A DNA stretch of 32,282 bases from Cellvibrionaceae bacterium. Its GTDB lineage: Bacteria; Pseudomonadota; Gammaproteobacteria; Pseudomonadales; Cellvibrionaceae. The first letter of the stretch is position 1. Each line of letters starts with the position of its first letter. The translations under genes and the position numbers were made by a program. Below the pieces are notes generated by a model. That model was not told the origin of the DNA. It did no database searches and was given only the letters and a program-made list of their open reading frames with translations. The DNA is taken from assembly GCA_025800365.1 (NCBI GenBank), contig JAOXRT010000286.1, positions 1 through 32,282 of the forward strand. The letters run 5' to 3'. Below, one piece after another: positions 6,995-15,688 of this stretch.

Positions 6995-8467
6995 CTAAGA
7001 AGGCACAAAACAACCATGAAAGCCAAAGGGAAACTGCTCTTCGGCCCAGGCCATGGCTATCGGTCCCGCTTTGAGCTCGCCGGATCTAAATAGGGCCAAT
7101 CCACTGCGAGATTTTTGACGATCAGCTAAGCTGTGAATCACGTATTCTTGGCCACTAGCACTATTGATAAACAAGGGCTCTTCAATAGTAAAGCCACTGC
7201 CGAAATCATATATCTCGCGCTCTCCGCTTAGCGGGTGATAGCTGATAAGGTAGTCTTGATCGGCTTTATCAGTTGACCCAGTCGGGCGTCCCATACCGAT
7301 GAGATTTTGAGCGGTAAATGGCGTGGCCTCCCTGAAGTTCGGAAATTCCATAGCTAGCAGGCTGCTTTGTTTTTGCCATTTCCCGTTTTTTAAGTTGATA
7401 CGATACACACTTAAATCGCTGTTGTATTGGGTCGCCTCTTTGGCAAAGGCTGATTGTGGTCCTAGCCCTAAGCCTTTAGCCATGACATCGGCATTATGGT
7501 ATTCCGCCATTGAAATAAACAATTCATCACCTTGCTCAAAGGCATTGCCAAAATGGAAAACAAAATTGGCGGGTATCTCGATAGTTTTGAAGACACTTAA
7601 GTCATTTTTATCGAGTAGCACGATTTCCGTTTTACCTTTGGCATCAAAGTTAAAGCTATCAAAGTATCGTTTGCCTGGAGTATATAAATGGGCAGTATTC
7701 ACAAGAATGACAAATCGTTGGCTTAAGGCAAAGGCGTGCATATAGCCTGCTTGGTTCATTGGGATGGCTTTGACTCTTTTCAGCTTCGCCTGTGAGTCAA
7801 GCTGGTAAATAATTGTGCGAGCTTGCCCACTGTATATCCAAGAACCAATATTCCACCAATCGCCATTGGCATCACGCAGGGGGTGTGCTGAAAAGGGTAG
7901 GTGTTTGAGATCTTCACCCCAATCAACACGCCCGTAGGTCGATAAATTTTCAGGGTCGATTTCATAGGCTGAGCCCGCCTCCCATAAGGCAAATAATTTA
8001 TCACCCATTTTGCGTACAGAGATATTGGCAGGGTTGGCGCTGTCATTATTGCGTGCAGCTCGAGCATTTGGCGGACTGCTGCCAAGGCCGTGATACAAAA
8101 AGCGGTCCGCATCTTCCTCATTCAAAAACTTATCAGTGGCAACCATCTGTGCTTGGTGAAAGACTTTGCCATCTTCCAAGCTGAATTTTTGAATCATGCC
8201 ATCGCCATCAAATAGATGGCTGTGTTGAAAACCGTTGCGCTCTAGCATAGCTGGGCTATTACGGTAGAGTGAGCCGCGCAAATCAGCCGGCCAATTACCC
8301 TCTAGTGTTAAAGCGCGCTTTTCGAAACTCTTGGGTACAGCCTTAAAGGCTCCACCAAAATCAGCTGGCATTGCAGAGCCAGAAGCTAAACTTAGGCCAC
8401 TCTTCGCTGCCAAGCCACAGGCTGTGCCCGCCGCTAAGGTTTGTAGAAACTCTCTTCGATTACCCAT
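6995..8467 (-). CDS. Tat-exported carotenoid oxygenase (RPE65/CCD family)
   Basis: 490-residue member of the carotenoid cleavage oxygenase family, non-heme iron(II) dioxygenases that cleave carotenoids, stilbenes or related compounds. The N-terminus MGNRREFLQTLAAGTACGLA has a twin-arginine motif (R4-R5) and a hydrophobic stretch, so the protein is likely exported folded to the periplasm. The four iron-binding histidines of the family can be placed: H195 (FSAHP), H244 (YMHAF), H305 (FHFGN) and H484 in the C-terminal FGFHG. AAGGGG precedes the ATG. It starts 10 bp after the DUF2141 gene, clearly one operon. The substrate cannot be read from sequence; lignostilbene-type substrates are as possible as carotenoids. 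Confidence 0.92.
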   Translation of the reverse strand: MGNRREFLQTLAAGTACGLAAKSGLSLASGSAMPADFGGAFKAVPKSFEKRALTLEGNWPADLRGSLYRNSPAMLERNGFQHSHLFDGDGMIQKFSLEDGKVFHQAQMVATDKFLNEEDADRFLYHGLGSSPPNARAARNNDSANPANISVRKMGDKLFALWEAGSAYEIDPENLSTYGRVDWGEDLKHLPFSAHPLRDANGDWWNIGSWIYSGQARTIIYQLDSQAKLKRVKAIPMNQAGYMHAFALSQRFVILVNTAHLYTPGKRYFDSFNFDAKGKTEIVLLDKNDLSVFKTIEIPANFVFHFGNAFEQGDELFISMAEYHNADVMAKGLGLGPQSAFAKEATQYNSDLSVYRINLKNGKWQKQSSLLAMEFPNFREATPFTAQNLIGMGRPTGSTDKADQDYLISYHPLSGEREIYDFGSGFTIEEPLFINSASGQEYVIHSLADRQKSRSGLALFRSGELKAGPIAMAWAEEQFPFGFHGCFVPS

Positions 8468-8477
8468 GATGCGCCCC

Positions 8478-8966
8478 TTATCGTAAATTAATAACTACGG
8501 TCTTATCGCCATCTAGCTTGAAGCTGGCTTTATCGAATTTTGCCGGGCCAAAAGCCCCTGCATCATTGGAAAAGCCATATTGCTCACTTGGGATACCTAA
8601 GAGGTTACGATCCAATTTACGATTATTGTTTGCATCGTGATACAAGCTGATCGCATATTCGCCTTTGCTGAGCTGGTTAAAGCTAATACTCAAGGTATCG
8701 CCCTGTATTTGGTGTTGAACATTGGCAATGGATTTACCATTCATGTTGTTGAAATTCTCTGCATTGTCGTAAAGGCTCAAGTAGGTGACACCCTGCTGCT
8801 GTTCGTAACCTTTAATCAGTAAGGTCAGTTGGTGTAGCGATTTATCGTTCTGAATTTGGCTGGCAAAACTTAGAGTCGGGTAAAGTGCCGAAGCGAGTAC
8901 TGAACTGAGAGTCAGGGCGGTCAGCATAGATTTGCGAAAAGGGTTGCATGGCTTAGTGATTTTCAT
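8478..8966 (-). CDS. DUF2141 secreted protein
   Basis: 162 residues with a signal peptide (basic start, hydrophobic 15-30, cleavage near SFA-SQ at about 35). The mature part is a small beta-rich DUF2141 domain: YAISLYHDANNNRKLDRNLLG at about 105-125 and YGFSNDAGAFGPAKFDKASF after it are diagnostic. The DANNNRKLD stretch resembles a calcium-binding loop, an inference from its spacing of acidic and Asn residues. Function of the family is unknown. It is the first gene of a two-gene operon with the exported carotenoid oxygenase, so both should act outside the cytoplasm, perhaps on the same compound. An ATGAC-N4-GTCAT dyad lies about 114 bp upstream of its start. Confidence 0.9.
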   Translation of the reverse strand: MKITKPCNPFRKSMLTALTLSSVLASALYPTLSFASQIQNDKSLHQLTLLIKGYEQQQGVTYLSLYDNAENFNNMNGKSIANVQHQIQGDTLSISFNQLSKGEYAISLYHDANNNRKLDRNLLGIPSEQYGFSNDAGAFGPAKFDKASFKLDGDKTVVINLR

Positions 8967-9296
8967 GTGGCTGTCTCCGTTTGGATATCTCTGTAATTGT
9001 CGATGATGCTAGTTTGCGAAAATCTGGCTCTGCAGACAGCTGCCAAAGGTCACTTCTTTTGCTCGGCTAAAACATGACTTTCGTCATTGAGGCTAATTTG
9101 TAGCCAATGAGTGAGTGAAGCTATGAATGACTAGAGGTGGAGGGCCCTAAGCGGGACATGTTTTGAAGGGCCGCAGCTATGAAATCACCGTCGGTCAGAT
9201 GAGTGTAAAGTTAGAGGTGCCCCCTGGATAAACAGTATGCAGATATAAGTGTTGCGGCCGATAAATCTAAGATAAGTAGTTTTCCAAGGCCGGACA
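8967..9296. other. Divergent intergenic region, no gene
   Basis: The 330 bases between the DUF2141 operon and the 600-residue protein gene hold no convincing open frame. Visible items are the ATGAC-N4-GTCAT dyad at 9074-9087 and an AGGGCCCT palindrome at 9141-9148. Promoters for both directions are expected but could not be assigned with confidence. Confidence 0.6.
9074..9087. promoter_or_regulatory. ATGAC-N4-GTCAT dyad, candidate response-regulator site
   Basis: Perfect 5-bp arms ATGAC/GTCAT around TTTC, about 114 bp upstream of the DUF2141 start and about 210 bp upstream of the 600-residue gene. The same arms with the same 4-bp spacing recur at 20134-20147. The size suits a dimeric NarL/DesR-type regulator. 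Assignment is an inference. Confidence 0.45.
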
Positions 9297-11099
9297 ATGA
9301 ATATTAATAGCAGTAATTTCAGTGCAAGCATCACCTCGCTTAGCTCAGCTTTGTCTAAATCAACAGTGGCACCAGAGCCTACGGCTTTATCTTCAGATCA
9401 GATAGCTTCGGTGCAGCTCTCCATTGAGTCTTTAAGCGCTGAATTGGAGCGCAACCCAGTGCTGAATCCGGATCTGGATCTCCCCAAATTTGCGGTATTC
9501 CAGGGTAATAATTATGGCTTGATCATGCCTGAATCCGAGAAGACGGATCGTATGCAAGCCCAGCTGGACCGCTTATCGAGTTCAGCTGGCAAGGGCTTGG
9601 TAGACTCAGGTCTATTGGAGAGTGAGAAGTTTCTGGAGTTTGCCGAAGGGCTTACAGATCAAGAGTTGGCCGATTTTGCCAAGGTATCTACGGCGATTCA
9701 AACACCCGGGAAGTTTGAAAACTACCGCTTTGATGGCTCGCCAAAGGATAAGGCCGAAGCCTTTATGAACAACCTAAGCAAGATGGGCAGTGAGCTTAGA
9801 AGTGAGGTGCTAGCGAAAGCTGCAGAACTTAGCCATGGTGTGCCGTTAAAGGACAATAGCGCTACCTATAGCGCGAAAGGCTTGCTGGATACTGGCTCCG
9901 CTAAGGCCAATGATATCCATAACTTCTTGAATTCCATCAATCAGTTGTCAGGGAACATTGAGGCCCAGGATTCCTTCATGCAAGGCCTGGCTTCTTATCA
10001 AGAAGAGCAGCAGAGCAATATATTATCTGTGGCCGCCCATAGCGCTGATCATGCCTTACGATTAATGGACAGTCTGCAGCAATTTGAAAAAGATGCGCAA
10101 GATGAGACCCTTGATTATCTGGCACAAGTCATCGCTAAAAAATCATCTTTTGACATTGTGCCTCAAAAAGCGACTGACCCGGAAAACTGGAGTGGCGCGA
10201 TATTGGGTTACGATAATCACGCGCCGACTGTGGTGGCCGGCTTGGTTGAGGACATCACTAGCCTAAGTGAAAACTACCGCTTTAATAATGAGCAGTGGCA
10301 GACAATGATGGGCGAGCTTTCCGGGCTAGATGCCGCTGCCCAGCGATCCTATGTAGCCATTACTAAAACCGGCTTAGATACCTTATTCGATGGCAGTAAA
10401 GACAAGCCTCAAGATCTGCAAGCCCAAGGCCACGCGATGGAAACCATCTCGCGTTTGCGAGATAACGCGGTGATTCAGGATATAGTGTTGAAATCTAGGG
10501 TTGGAGAAGAGCGAATTTCAGGTGGGCGAAGTTATTTTGCCCACAAAGACCCAGCTGATTCTGAGCGAGACCAACAAGCGATGGTGTCCTTTTTAGTAAC
10601 GGATGCCTGGTTAAACCGAGAAGATGAAGCTCGCACTAGCCTAATTGCTTCTAAGCTCAACAGCTTAAGTGCAGAGCAGCGGGACGAGCAAGTTGCCAAG
10701 ATTAATGCGCTTGCTGGCGATAGCGAAAAACCCCTAGCCCTGCAAAGTGATTTGCAAAACCAAGATGATTACAGTGAGTTTTTACAGCGTAGCGATGTAA
10801 TGCGCTACAGCAACGATATAGCAGCCGTGGCAGCGCTGGATGAATCTCTAGAGGGCGTGCAAAATGAACAGTTCTGGTCATTGGCGCCTATCATGGAGCA
10901 ATCTGTAGATAGTTTTGTCGCGACCTTAGCTGCCGCTCCTGAGCCCCAGCAAATTATGATCCTAGAATATCTCGACTCCATTCAAAAGCAACAACAGCAG
11001 GACGAAGAAAACGGCCTTGAAACTATGAGCAAAGAGCAATTGCAAAGCACCTTAGTGGACTTTGTTGAGCGGTTTGCCAAAGCACAGCCAAATAACTAA
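9297..11099 (+). CDS. Unknown 600-residue helical protein with internal repeats
   Basis: Not recognised. No signal peptide, no TM and no catalytic motif is visible. The N-terminus is Ser-rich (MNINSSNFSASITSLSSALS), a composition seen in some type III or flagellar export substrates, which is only a weak hint. The rest is helical and rich in Gln, Glu, Ser and Leu. A divergent internal repeat is visible: ENYRF at 141-145 and again at 325-329, each followed by a helix of the form M..LS.L....R. Similar helices (FLNSINQLS near 210, SKLNSLSAEQR near 452) suggest further helical repeats. ATG 9297 has AAGG upstream. It precedes a two-component system by 151 bp on the same strand; a functional link is possible but not shown. 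Confidence 0.7.
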   Translation: MNINSSNFSASITSLSSALSKSTVAPEPTALSSDQIASVQLSIESLSAELERNPVLNPDLDLPKFAVFQGNNYGLIMPESEKTDRMQAQLDRLSSSAGKGLVDSGLLESEKFLEFAEGLTDQELADFAKVSTAIQTPGKFENYRFDGSPKDKAEAFMNNLSKMGSELRSEVLAKAAELSHGVPLKDNSATYSAKGLLDTGSAKANDIHNFLNSINQLSGNIEAQDSFMQGLASYQEEQQSNILSVAAHSADHALRLMDSLQQFEKDAQDETLDYLAQVIAKKSSFDIVPQKATDPENWSGAILGYDNHAPTVVAGLVEDITSLSENYRFNNEQWQTMMGELSGLDAAAQRSYVAITKTGLDTLFDGSKDKPQDLQAQGHAMETISRLRDNAVIQDIVLKSRVGEERISGGRSYFAHKDPADSERDQQAMVSFLVTDAWLNREDEARTSLIASKLNSLSAEQRDEQVAKINALAGDSEKPLALQSDLQNQDDYSEFLQRSDVMRYSNDIAAVAALDESLEGVQNEQFWSLAPIMEQSVDSFVATLAAAPEPQQIMILEYLDSIQKQQQQDEENGLETMSKEQLQSTLVDFVERFAKAQPNN

Positions 11100-11256
11100 A
11101 GCGCCGTCAAATAACTAAATGCAATAGCTGCTTCAGACTGCGAACATGACTTTTGACACCTATACACCCCTACATTAGAACTTATAATACGCTCAATTAC
11201 GCTTTTTACAGCTGATTGTTGGTGCCAAATAAGTTGTCGTTTATGGGGGAATGTCT

Positions 11257-12363
11257 ATGTCTATACCACGCTTGAGCCTAGGGGAATGGGCGCTTATCGC
11301 CAGTGGCCTGCTCACCGTCTTGGTCGTAGCGGCGGTAGATTATCAAGTCAATAATCAATGGCAGCTCGATCGGGCGATTGCGTTTTTTGCTTTTATGTTG
11401 TGTTTTACTTGGTTCTGCCTAATGGCCGATGTTGAGAGCAGCTTGTTGGCAAAGGGGCTGGTGGCCTTTGAGGTTGTCAGTGCGTTTTATTTGTTCGTGG
11501 GTTATGCCTTTGAACCCATTATGGTGCTGTTGGTTGTGAGCGCTGGGCAGATGCCTTATGTAGCTGGGCGATATAACAACCTAATTCTGATTATTCTCAA
11601 CATTCCTTTCTTTGTTTATTCCCAGTATTTCACCGAATCTCCGTTACATTTGTTGAGTTTGGTCATGTTTATCGGCTTCCAGTTATTTGCTAGCTCTTCC
11701 AGCCAAGCGCGAAAAGAAGCCAAGGAAAACAAAGAGCAGCTGGAAGCCACTAACTTAAAACTACATGCTACTCAGGCTTTATTGGCTCAGCAAAGTCAGC
11801 AGCAAGAACGTATGCGTATCGCTAGAGATTTGCACGACAGTATTGGGCATCGTCTTACCGCCCTAAGTTTACAGCTAGAACATGCTAAACATGCCGAGCC
11901 TTCGGACTTCCAGCTGTGGCGTGATGAAATCGGTCTGCAGATAAAGGAAACTCTAGGGCAGTTACGTGAGATTGTGAAGGCACGTAGGCAGCAAGAAGCT
12001 ATTGATTTGGTGGCGGTACTTGATCAGCTACATAAACATTTACCCGAGAATATTGAGTTGAGATATCCAGCTTCACTAGCGCTTGAATCGCCGGAGCTTG
12101 GGGAGCAAATGGCTTTTTGTTTGCAGGAAGCCATTAGTAATGCCTTGCGCCATGGTGCTGCTACTCGAATTGAAATTAGCTGTCCTAGCGAACAGCCCTT
12201 TCAGTTAAAGGTGAGCGATAATGGCCGATCAATACAGCAGTGGCATGCCGGCAGCGGACTATTGGGGATGCGCGAGCGCCTAAAAGAGTTTGGAGGCTCT
12301 GTTGAGCTTAAGCCCAATGGTGATGGTATGGACTTACATCTAATCACAGCAAAAACTTTATAG
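11257..12363 (+). CDS. NarL-type sensor histidine kinase (HisKA_3)
   Basis: Membrane sensor kinase that would phosphorylate the regulator encoded 10 bp downstream. About five or six hydrophobic segments fill residues 10-150 with almost no periplasmic loops, so it probably senses something in or at the membrane. A coiled coil (about 150-185) leads to RIARDLHDSIGH with phospho-acceptor H193 in this numbering, then an ATPase domain with EAISNALRHGA (N box), SDNGR and GLLGMRERL. I chose ATG 11257 rather than 11251: the GGGGGA at 11245-11250 abuts the first ATG but sits at normal distance from the second. The stimulus is unknown. Confidence 0.9.
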   Translation: MSIPRLSLGEWALIASGLLTVLVVAAVDYQVNNQWQLDRAIAFFAFMLCFTWFCLMADVESSLLAKGLVAFEVVSAFYLFVGYAFEPIMVLLVVSAGQMPYVAGRYNNLILIILNIPFFVYSQYFTESPLHLLSLVMFIGFQLFASSSSQARKEAKENKEQLEATNLKLHATQALLAQQSQQQERMRIARDLHDSIGHRLTALSLQLEHAKHAEPSDFQLWRDEIGLQIKETLGQLREIVKARRQQEAIDLVAVLDQLHKHLPENIELRYPASLALESPELGEQMAFCLQEAISNALRHGAATRIEISCPSEQPFQLKVSDNGRSIQQWHAGSGLLGMRERLKEFGGSVELKPNGDGMDLHLITAKTL

Positions 12364-12373
12364 CGAGTTACAG

Positions 12374-13018
12374 ATGACGATTTCGATAGCGCTAGTGGAT
12401 GATCAAGCTTTAATCCGCGAGGGCATTAGCCGTTTATTACAGTTGAATCCTCAGTATCATATGAGCTGGGAATCTAGCAACGGTGAAGAAGCCCTGAATA
12501 TTCTCGAGGAACAGCCAGTAGATATTATTATTAGCGATATTCGAATGCCTAAGATGGATGGTATTGCTTTTGTAAAGTCGCTACGAGAGCAGGGCAATAA
12601 TACCCCTGTTCTTATGTTGACGACATTTGATGAGCATCAGTTGTTTATTCAGGCTTTACGAGCGGGCGCCAATGGTTTTTTATTAAAAGATGTTAGCCTA
12701 GAAAAACTGCACAGTGCAGTAGAAACTGTCGCTGCAGGTGGCTTTTTGGCTGAGCCAGAATTGTTACAAAATGAAGCGCTCCAGAGTATAGATGACGAGC
12801 AGCTAAGTCGTCCTTTGTTGATGGAGCAGCTGAGTGAAAAAGAGTTGCAAATTTTACGTTACATCGCTGCCGGATTCAGTAATAAAGAGATCGCAGCAGC
12901 TGTTTTCTTGTCCGAGGGAACGGTAAAAAATCATATATCCGCTATTCTGCAGAAAATGGATGCTAGGGATAGGACCCAAGCCGTGGTGAAGGCACTTCGC
13001 TGGAAGCTCTTAGACTAG
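12374..13018 (+). CDS. NarL/FixJ-family response regulator
   Basis: 214 residues. The receiver domain (1 to about 120) has the acidic pair D9-D10, phospho-acceptor D55 in IIISDIRMP, a Thr in LMLTTF, and the conserved Lys in FLLKDV. The LuxR-type helix-turn-helix (about 150-210: LSEKELQILRYIAAGFSNKE, then LSEGTVKNHISAILQKM) is complete. It follows the kinase gene by 10 bp, so they form a cognate pair. DNA targets are unknown; the two ATGAC-N4-GTCAT dyads in this window could belong to it or to the second NarL-type regulator at 17546-18148. Confidence 0.93.
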   Translation: MTISIALVDDQALIREGISRLLQLNPQYHMSWESSNGEEALNILEEQPVDIIISDIRMPKMDGIAFVKSLREQGNNTPVLMLTTFDEHQLFIQALRAGANGFLLKDVSLEKLHSAVETVAAGGFLAEPELLQNEALQSIDDEQLSRPLLMEQLSEKELQILRYIAAGFSNKEIAAAVFLSEGTVKNHISAILQKMDARDRTQAVVKALRWKLLD

Positions 13019-13146
13019 GCAAACAACAGCCATCTATTGATATTAGTGCGCCTATAAGCCATATCCATATTCGCCCAAGCTATTATTCGGGTAACTTCTC
13101 AAGCCTTGTCTATACTGCTAACAATAATAAATGTATTTGGAAAAAT

Positions 13147-13182
13147 GTTTGCATAATCAACTAGGTAATTGATTATGCAAAC
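13147..13182. promoter_or_regulatory. 36-bp perfect inverted repeat upstream of the orphan kinase gene
   Basis: GTTTGCATAATCAA (13147-13160) and TTGATTATGCAAAC (13169-13182) are perfect 14-bp arms around CTAGGTAA. It ends 33 bp before the kinase ATG and starts 129 bp after the upstream regulator stop. It is AT-rich with no T-run, so it is more like an operator or a 5'-UTR stem-loop than a terminator. Confidence 0.65.
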
Positions 13183-13215
13183 TACCATGCAGTATCCGCA
13201 AGGAGAAGTTTATTG

Positions 13216-14901
13216 ATGAACGGCGGTAGTTTACACAGTGCGACAAAGAAGTTTTTTAGCCGGGGGGACCGCAATAGTGTGGCCTGGCGATTACTGTTGT
13301 ATGTACTTTTGGTAAGTAGCCTATTTGCTTGTGTGCAGACTGGAATTCAAATTTACTTGGATTATCGTTCTGGCATAAATCACATCGAAACTCAATTTCA
13401 GCAGATAGATAGCAGTTATCGCTCTAGTTTAGCCAGGAGCATATGGGAGGTTGACCGTGGTCAAGTCAAGAGTATTGCTAGCGGTTTAAATTCTTTGCCC
13501 GGTGTCGAGCTTGTAGTAGTCGACGAGTTTATCGGTGAAGTTGATAAGACCCAATGTGAAGGCGGAGAGTTTAGTGAGTTGGCTAGAGTTGCTGCTGGCC
13601 AGTCGGCTGATTTTATAGAGAGGGTGTTTTTAATCCACAAAGGCGGAAACGCCAATGATAGCTGTATCGGCAGGTTAATGGTTCGTGTCTCTCTGTCACC
13701 ACTTTATATCGACTTGACCAATAAATTCCTATTTATATTGGCGTTTCAAATGATTAAAACGCTTTCTGTCTCAATTTTTATATTGGCAATATTCCATTAT
13801 TTGGTTGCAAGACATTTGAATAAAATGGTTGAGTTTGCAAATGCTATGGACAGTAACCCTGGAGGGGAGCGGTTGCGGCTTGATGGCGTAGACAAAGCTG
13901 ATGATGAGTTGACAACGCTTGCGAGTGCCTTAAACAAAGCCAAAGAAAATATGCATAATCTAGTTGAGTCTCGAACGGCTCAATCTTTGTTGACCCACGA
14001 ACTGCAAAGCCGCAAAGAGAAAGAAAAACTCGAGAGTCAGCATCGAGAACAAATGCAGAAGAAAAATGAAGCGCTCGCTGAAGCCAATGAAGAGCTTTTA
14101 GCGACTGTAGAGCAGCTAGGGTCGACCCAGGAACAATTGGTTCGCTCAGAAAGGATGGCCTCCATCGGCAATATGGTAAGAGGTGTTGCTCATGAGCTAA
14201 ATACCCCGATAGGAGTGGCTGCTACAGGCGCTAGTCTTATACAAAGTAAGGTCGTGCACCTCAAGAGTCGATACCAGGCTGGAAGTTTAACCTCTAATGA
14301 TCTTGAAGCAGGCCTGGGATCGACCGAAGATTCTGCGGATGTTGTTGTTAATGCCCTAGGTAGGGCGGGTAAGCTTATTAGAAGCTTTAAAGCTGTGTCT
14401 GTGGATGAGCAAGATGATCAGCGAACGGTATTTGATATTGTCGAACATATCGAAACGGTAATGGGGTCTCAAGCGCAAGAACTGAACGAGTATAATATTG
14501 AATTTAAAGTTATTGGTGTTGAGGCTCTTGAAATTAATAGCTTTCCGTCGGCTATGTATCAAGTGTTGACCCAGTTGGTTAGAAATTCTATTGCTCATGC
14601 TTTTAGTGGTGATAGGGAAAACTATATAGAATTCCAAATCCAACAGTCGGGAGCAGATCTGCTACTCCACTACCGAGATAATGGTAGAGGGCTCTCGCCG
14701 GATGAAAAACAAAATATTTTCGATCCTTTTTTTACAACCTCCTCTGACAGTGAGCGAACAGGATTGGGCATGAATATTGTTTATAATCTGATACGGGATA
14801 GGTTCAATGGCACTATTAATGTCATTAGTGAGCCTGGTAAAGGCGTAGATTTTCAGCTTCGCTTTTGTGAGGTCTTGGCTGATGAAATTAGCGAAGCTTA
14901 G
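13216..14901 (+). CDS. Orphan sensor histidine kinase with periplasmic domain
   Basis: 561 residues from ATG 13216 (a TTG three bases earlier is also possible; AAGGAG lies 7 bases before the TTG and 10 before the ATG). TM1 at about 25-48, a periplasmic sensor domain at about 50-170 with two cysteines (C114 and C150) that could form a disulfide, then TM2 at about 171-197. A HAMP-like region and a long coiled coil (about 240-315) lead to the HisKA box ERMASIGNMVRGVAHELNTP with H326, and an ATPase domain with RNSIAHAF, DNGRGLS, FDPFFTTS and GLGMNIV. There is no receiver domain and no adjacent response regulator gene. Its 3' end overlaps the start of a periplasmic binding protein gene, a likely sensory partner. 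Confidence 0.92.
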   Translation: MNGGSLHSATKKFFSRGDRNSVAWRLLLYVLLVSSLFACVQTGIQIYLDYRSGINHIETQFQQIDSSYRSSLARSIWEVDRGQVKSIASGLNSLPGVELVVVDEFIGEVDKTQCEGGEFSELARVAAGQSADFIERVFLIHKGGNANDSCIGRLMVRVSLSPLYIDLTNKFLFILAFQMIKTLSVSIFILAIFHYLVARHLNKMVEFANAMDSNPGGERLRLDGVDKADDELTTLASALNKAKENMHNLVESRTAQSLLTHELQSRKEKEKLESQHREQMQKKNEALAEANEELLATVEQLGSTQEQLVRSERMASIGNMVRGVAHELNTPIGVAATGASLIQSKVVHLKSRYQAGSLTSNDLEAGLGSTEDSADVVVNALGRAGKLIRSFKAVSVDEQDDQRTVFDIVEHIETVMGSQAQELNEYNIEFKVIGVEALEINSFPSAMYQVLTQLVRNSIAHAFSGDRENYIEFQIQQSGADLLLHYRDNGRGLSPDEKQNIFDPFFTTSSDSERTGLGMNIVYNLIRDRFNGTINVISEPGKGVDFQLRFCEVLADEISEA

Positions 14902-15688
14902 TTATTGTCTACTACCTATCTTGCTGGCACTTTCTTTAGAGGTATCACCTGCTAGTACTGAGCAAAGACTTTTTTACAGTGTAGCTCAGCTCTCAGTGGG
15001 GGATGAAGAGAAAACCAATGTAAGCGTGATGCTTGCAGAGATGGTAAAAGAGATTGGCGGTACAAAGGGCCATGGCGAATATGATTATGGGGTTTTTCCT
15101 TTCCCTCGCTCTTTATCTAACCTGGCCTTTGCCAGGGCTGATATCCATTTACCTGTTGTAGTGAATAAGGCCGGCGCCGCTGAGTTGGCTAAGCGTGGTT
15201 ATGCCTATATACCTGAGCCTTTTGGCGAAGTGTCTTTTTCAATTGCCTATCGCAAGGGCGATTTAAAAATGCAAGCGTGGCGAGAGGCAAACTTCGCCGA
15301 GCAACAACAAGGTGACCTAAGCTTGATCAGCGATTCTTCCCAAGAATGGTTTTTCTCTTACTTCAGCAATATTGAATTTTCGAGTTGTCGGGCTTGCGCA
15401 TTGGAAATGGTTGCTCGGGGTAGAGTAGGCGGGTTCTTATTTGCGACTTTAGAGCTTGATATTTTAGTCAGTAATAGTGACTACGATAATATCGTTATAG
15501 AGCCGCTTGATACTTTTCCAATGTCTATGATTTATCGAATGGATAACACTAAGAATGTAGAGCAGCGGGTAACAAGGGCCTTACGCGACTTAAAACAAGA
15601 TGGCCGGATAAAAGCCATAACTAAGAAATTCATCGATTTTCATCAGCAGCCCAAAGGGCCGCTGATGAATAGCTCGCTGAGTAACTAG
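14882..15688 (+). CDS. Periplasmic solute-binding protein (SBP family 3 type)
   Basis: 268 residues from ATG 14882, with GAGG nine bases upstream; a GTG at 14867 is less likely. MKLAKLSYCLLPILLALSLE is a signal peptide, cleaved near SPA-ST. The mature part resembles transporter substrate-binding domains of family 3 (amino-acid type): LFYSVAQLSVG, then FPFPRSLSNLAFARADIHLP and a C-terminal helix ALRDLKQDGRIKAITKKFID. Two cysteines (SSCRACA) lie mid-protein. No permease or ATPase gene is near, and the gene overlaps the orphan kinase gene by 20 bp. I infer that it presents a ligand to that kinase rather than serving transport. Its stop codon overlaps the stop of the convergent M24 peptidase gene. 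Confidence 0.85.
   Translation: MKLAKLSYCLLPILLALSLEVSPASTEQRLFYSVAQLSVGDEEKTNVSVMLAEMVKEIGGTKGHGEYDYGVFPFPRSLSNLAFARADIHLPVVVNKAGAAELAKRGYAYIPEPFGEVSFSIAYRKGDLKMQAWREANFAEQQQGDLSLISDSSQEWFFSYFSNIEFSSCRACALEMVARGRVGGFLFATLELDILVSNSDYDNIVIEPLDTFPMSMIYRMDNTKNVEQRVTRALRDLKQDGRIKAITKKFIDFHQQPKGPLMNSSLSN

Noticed and set aside
11146-11159. Third ATGAC-N4-GTCAT dyad before the first kinase gene
   Set aside because: Only the left half (ATGAC) matches; the right half reads GACAC. Not counted as a site.
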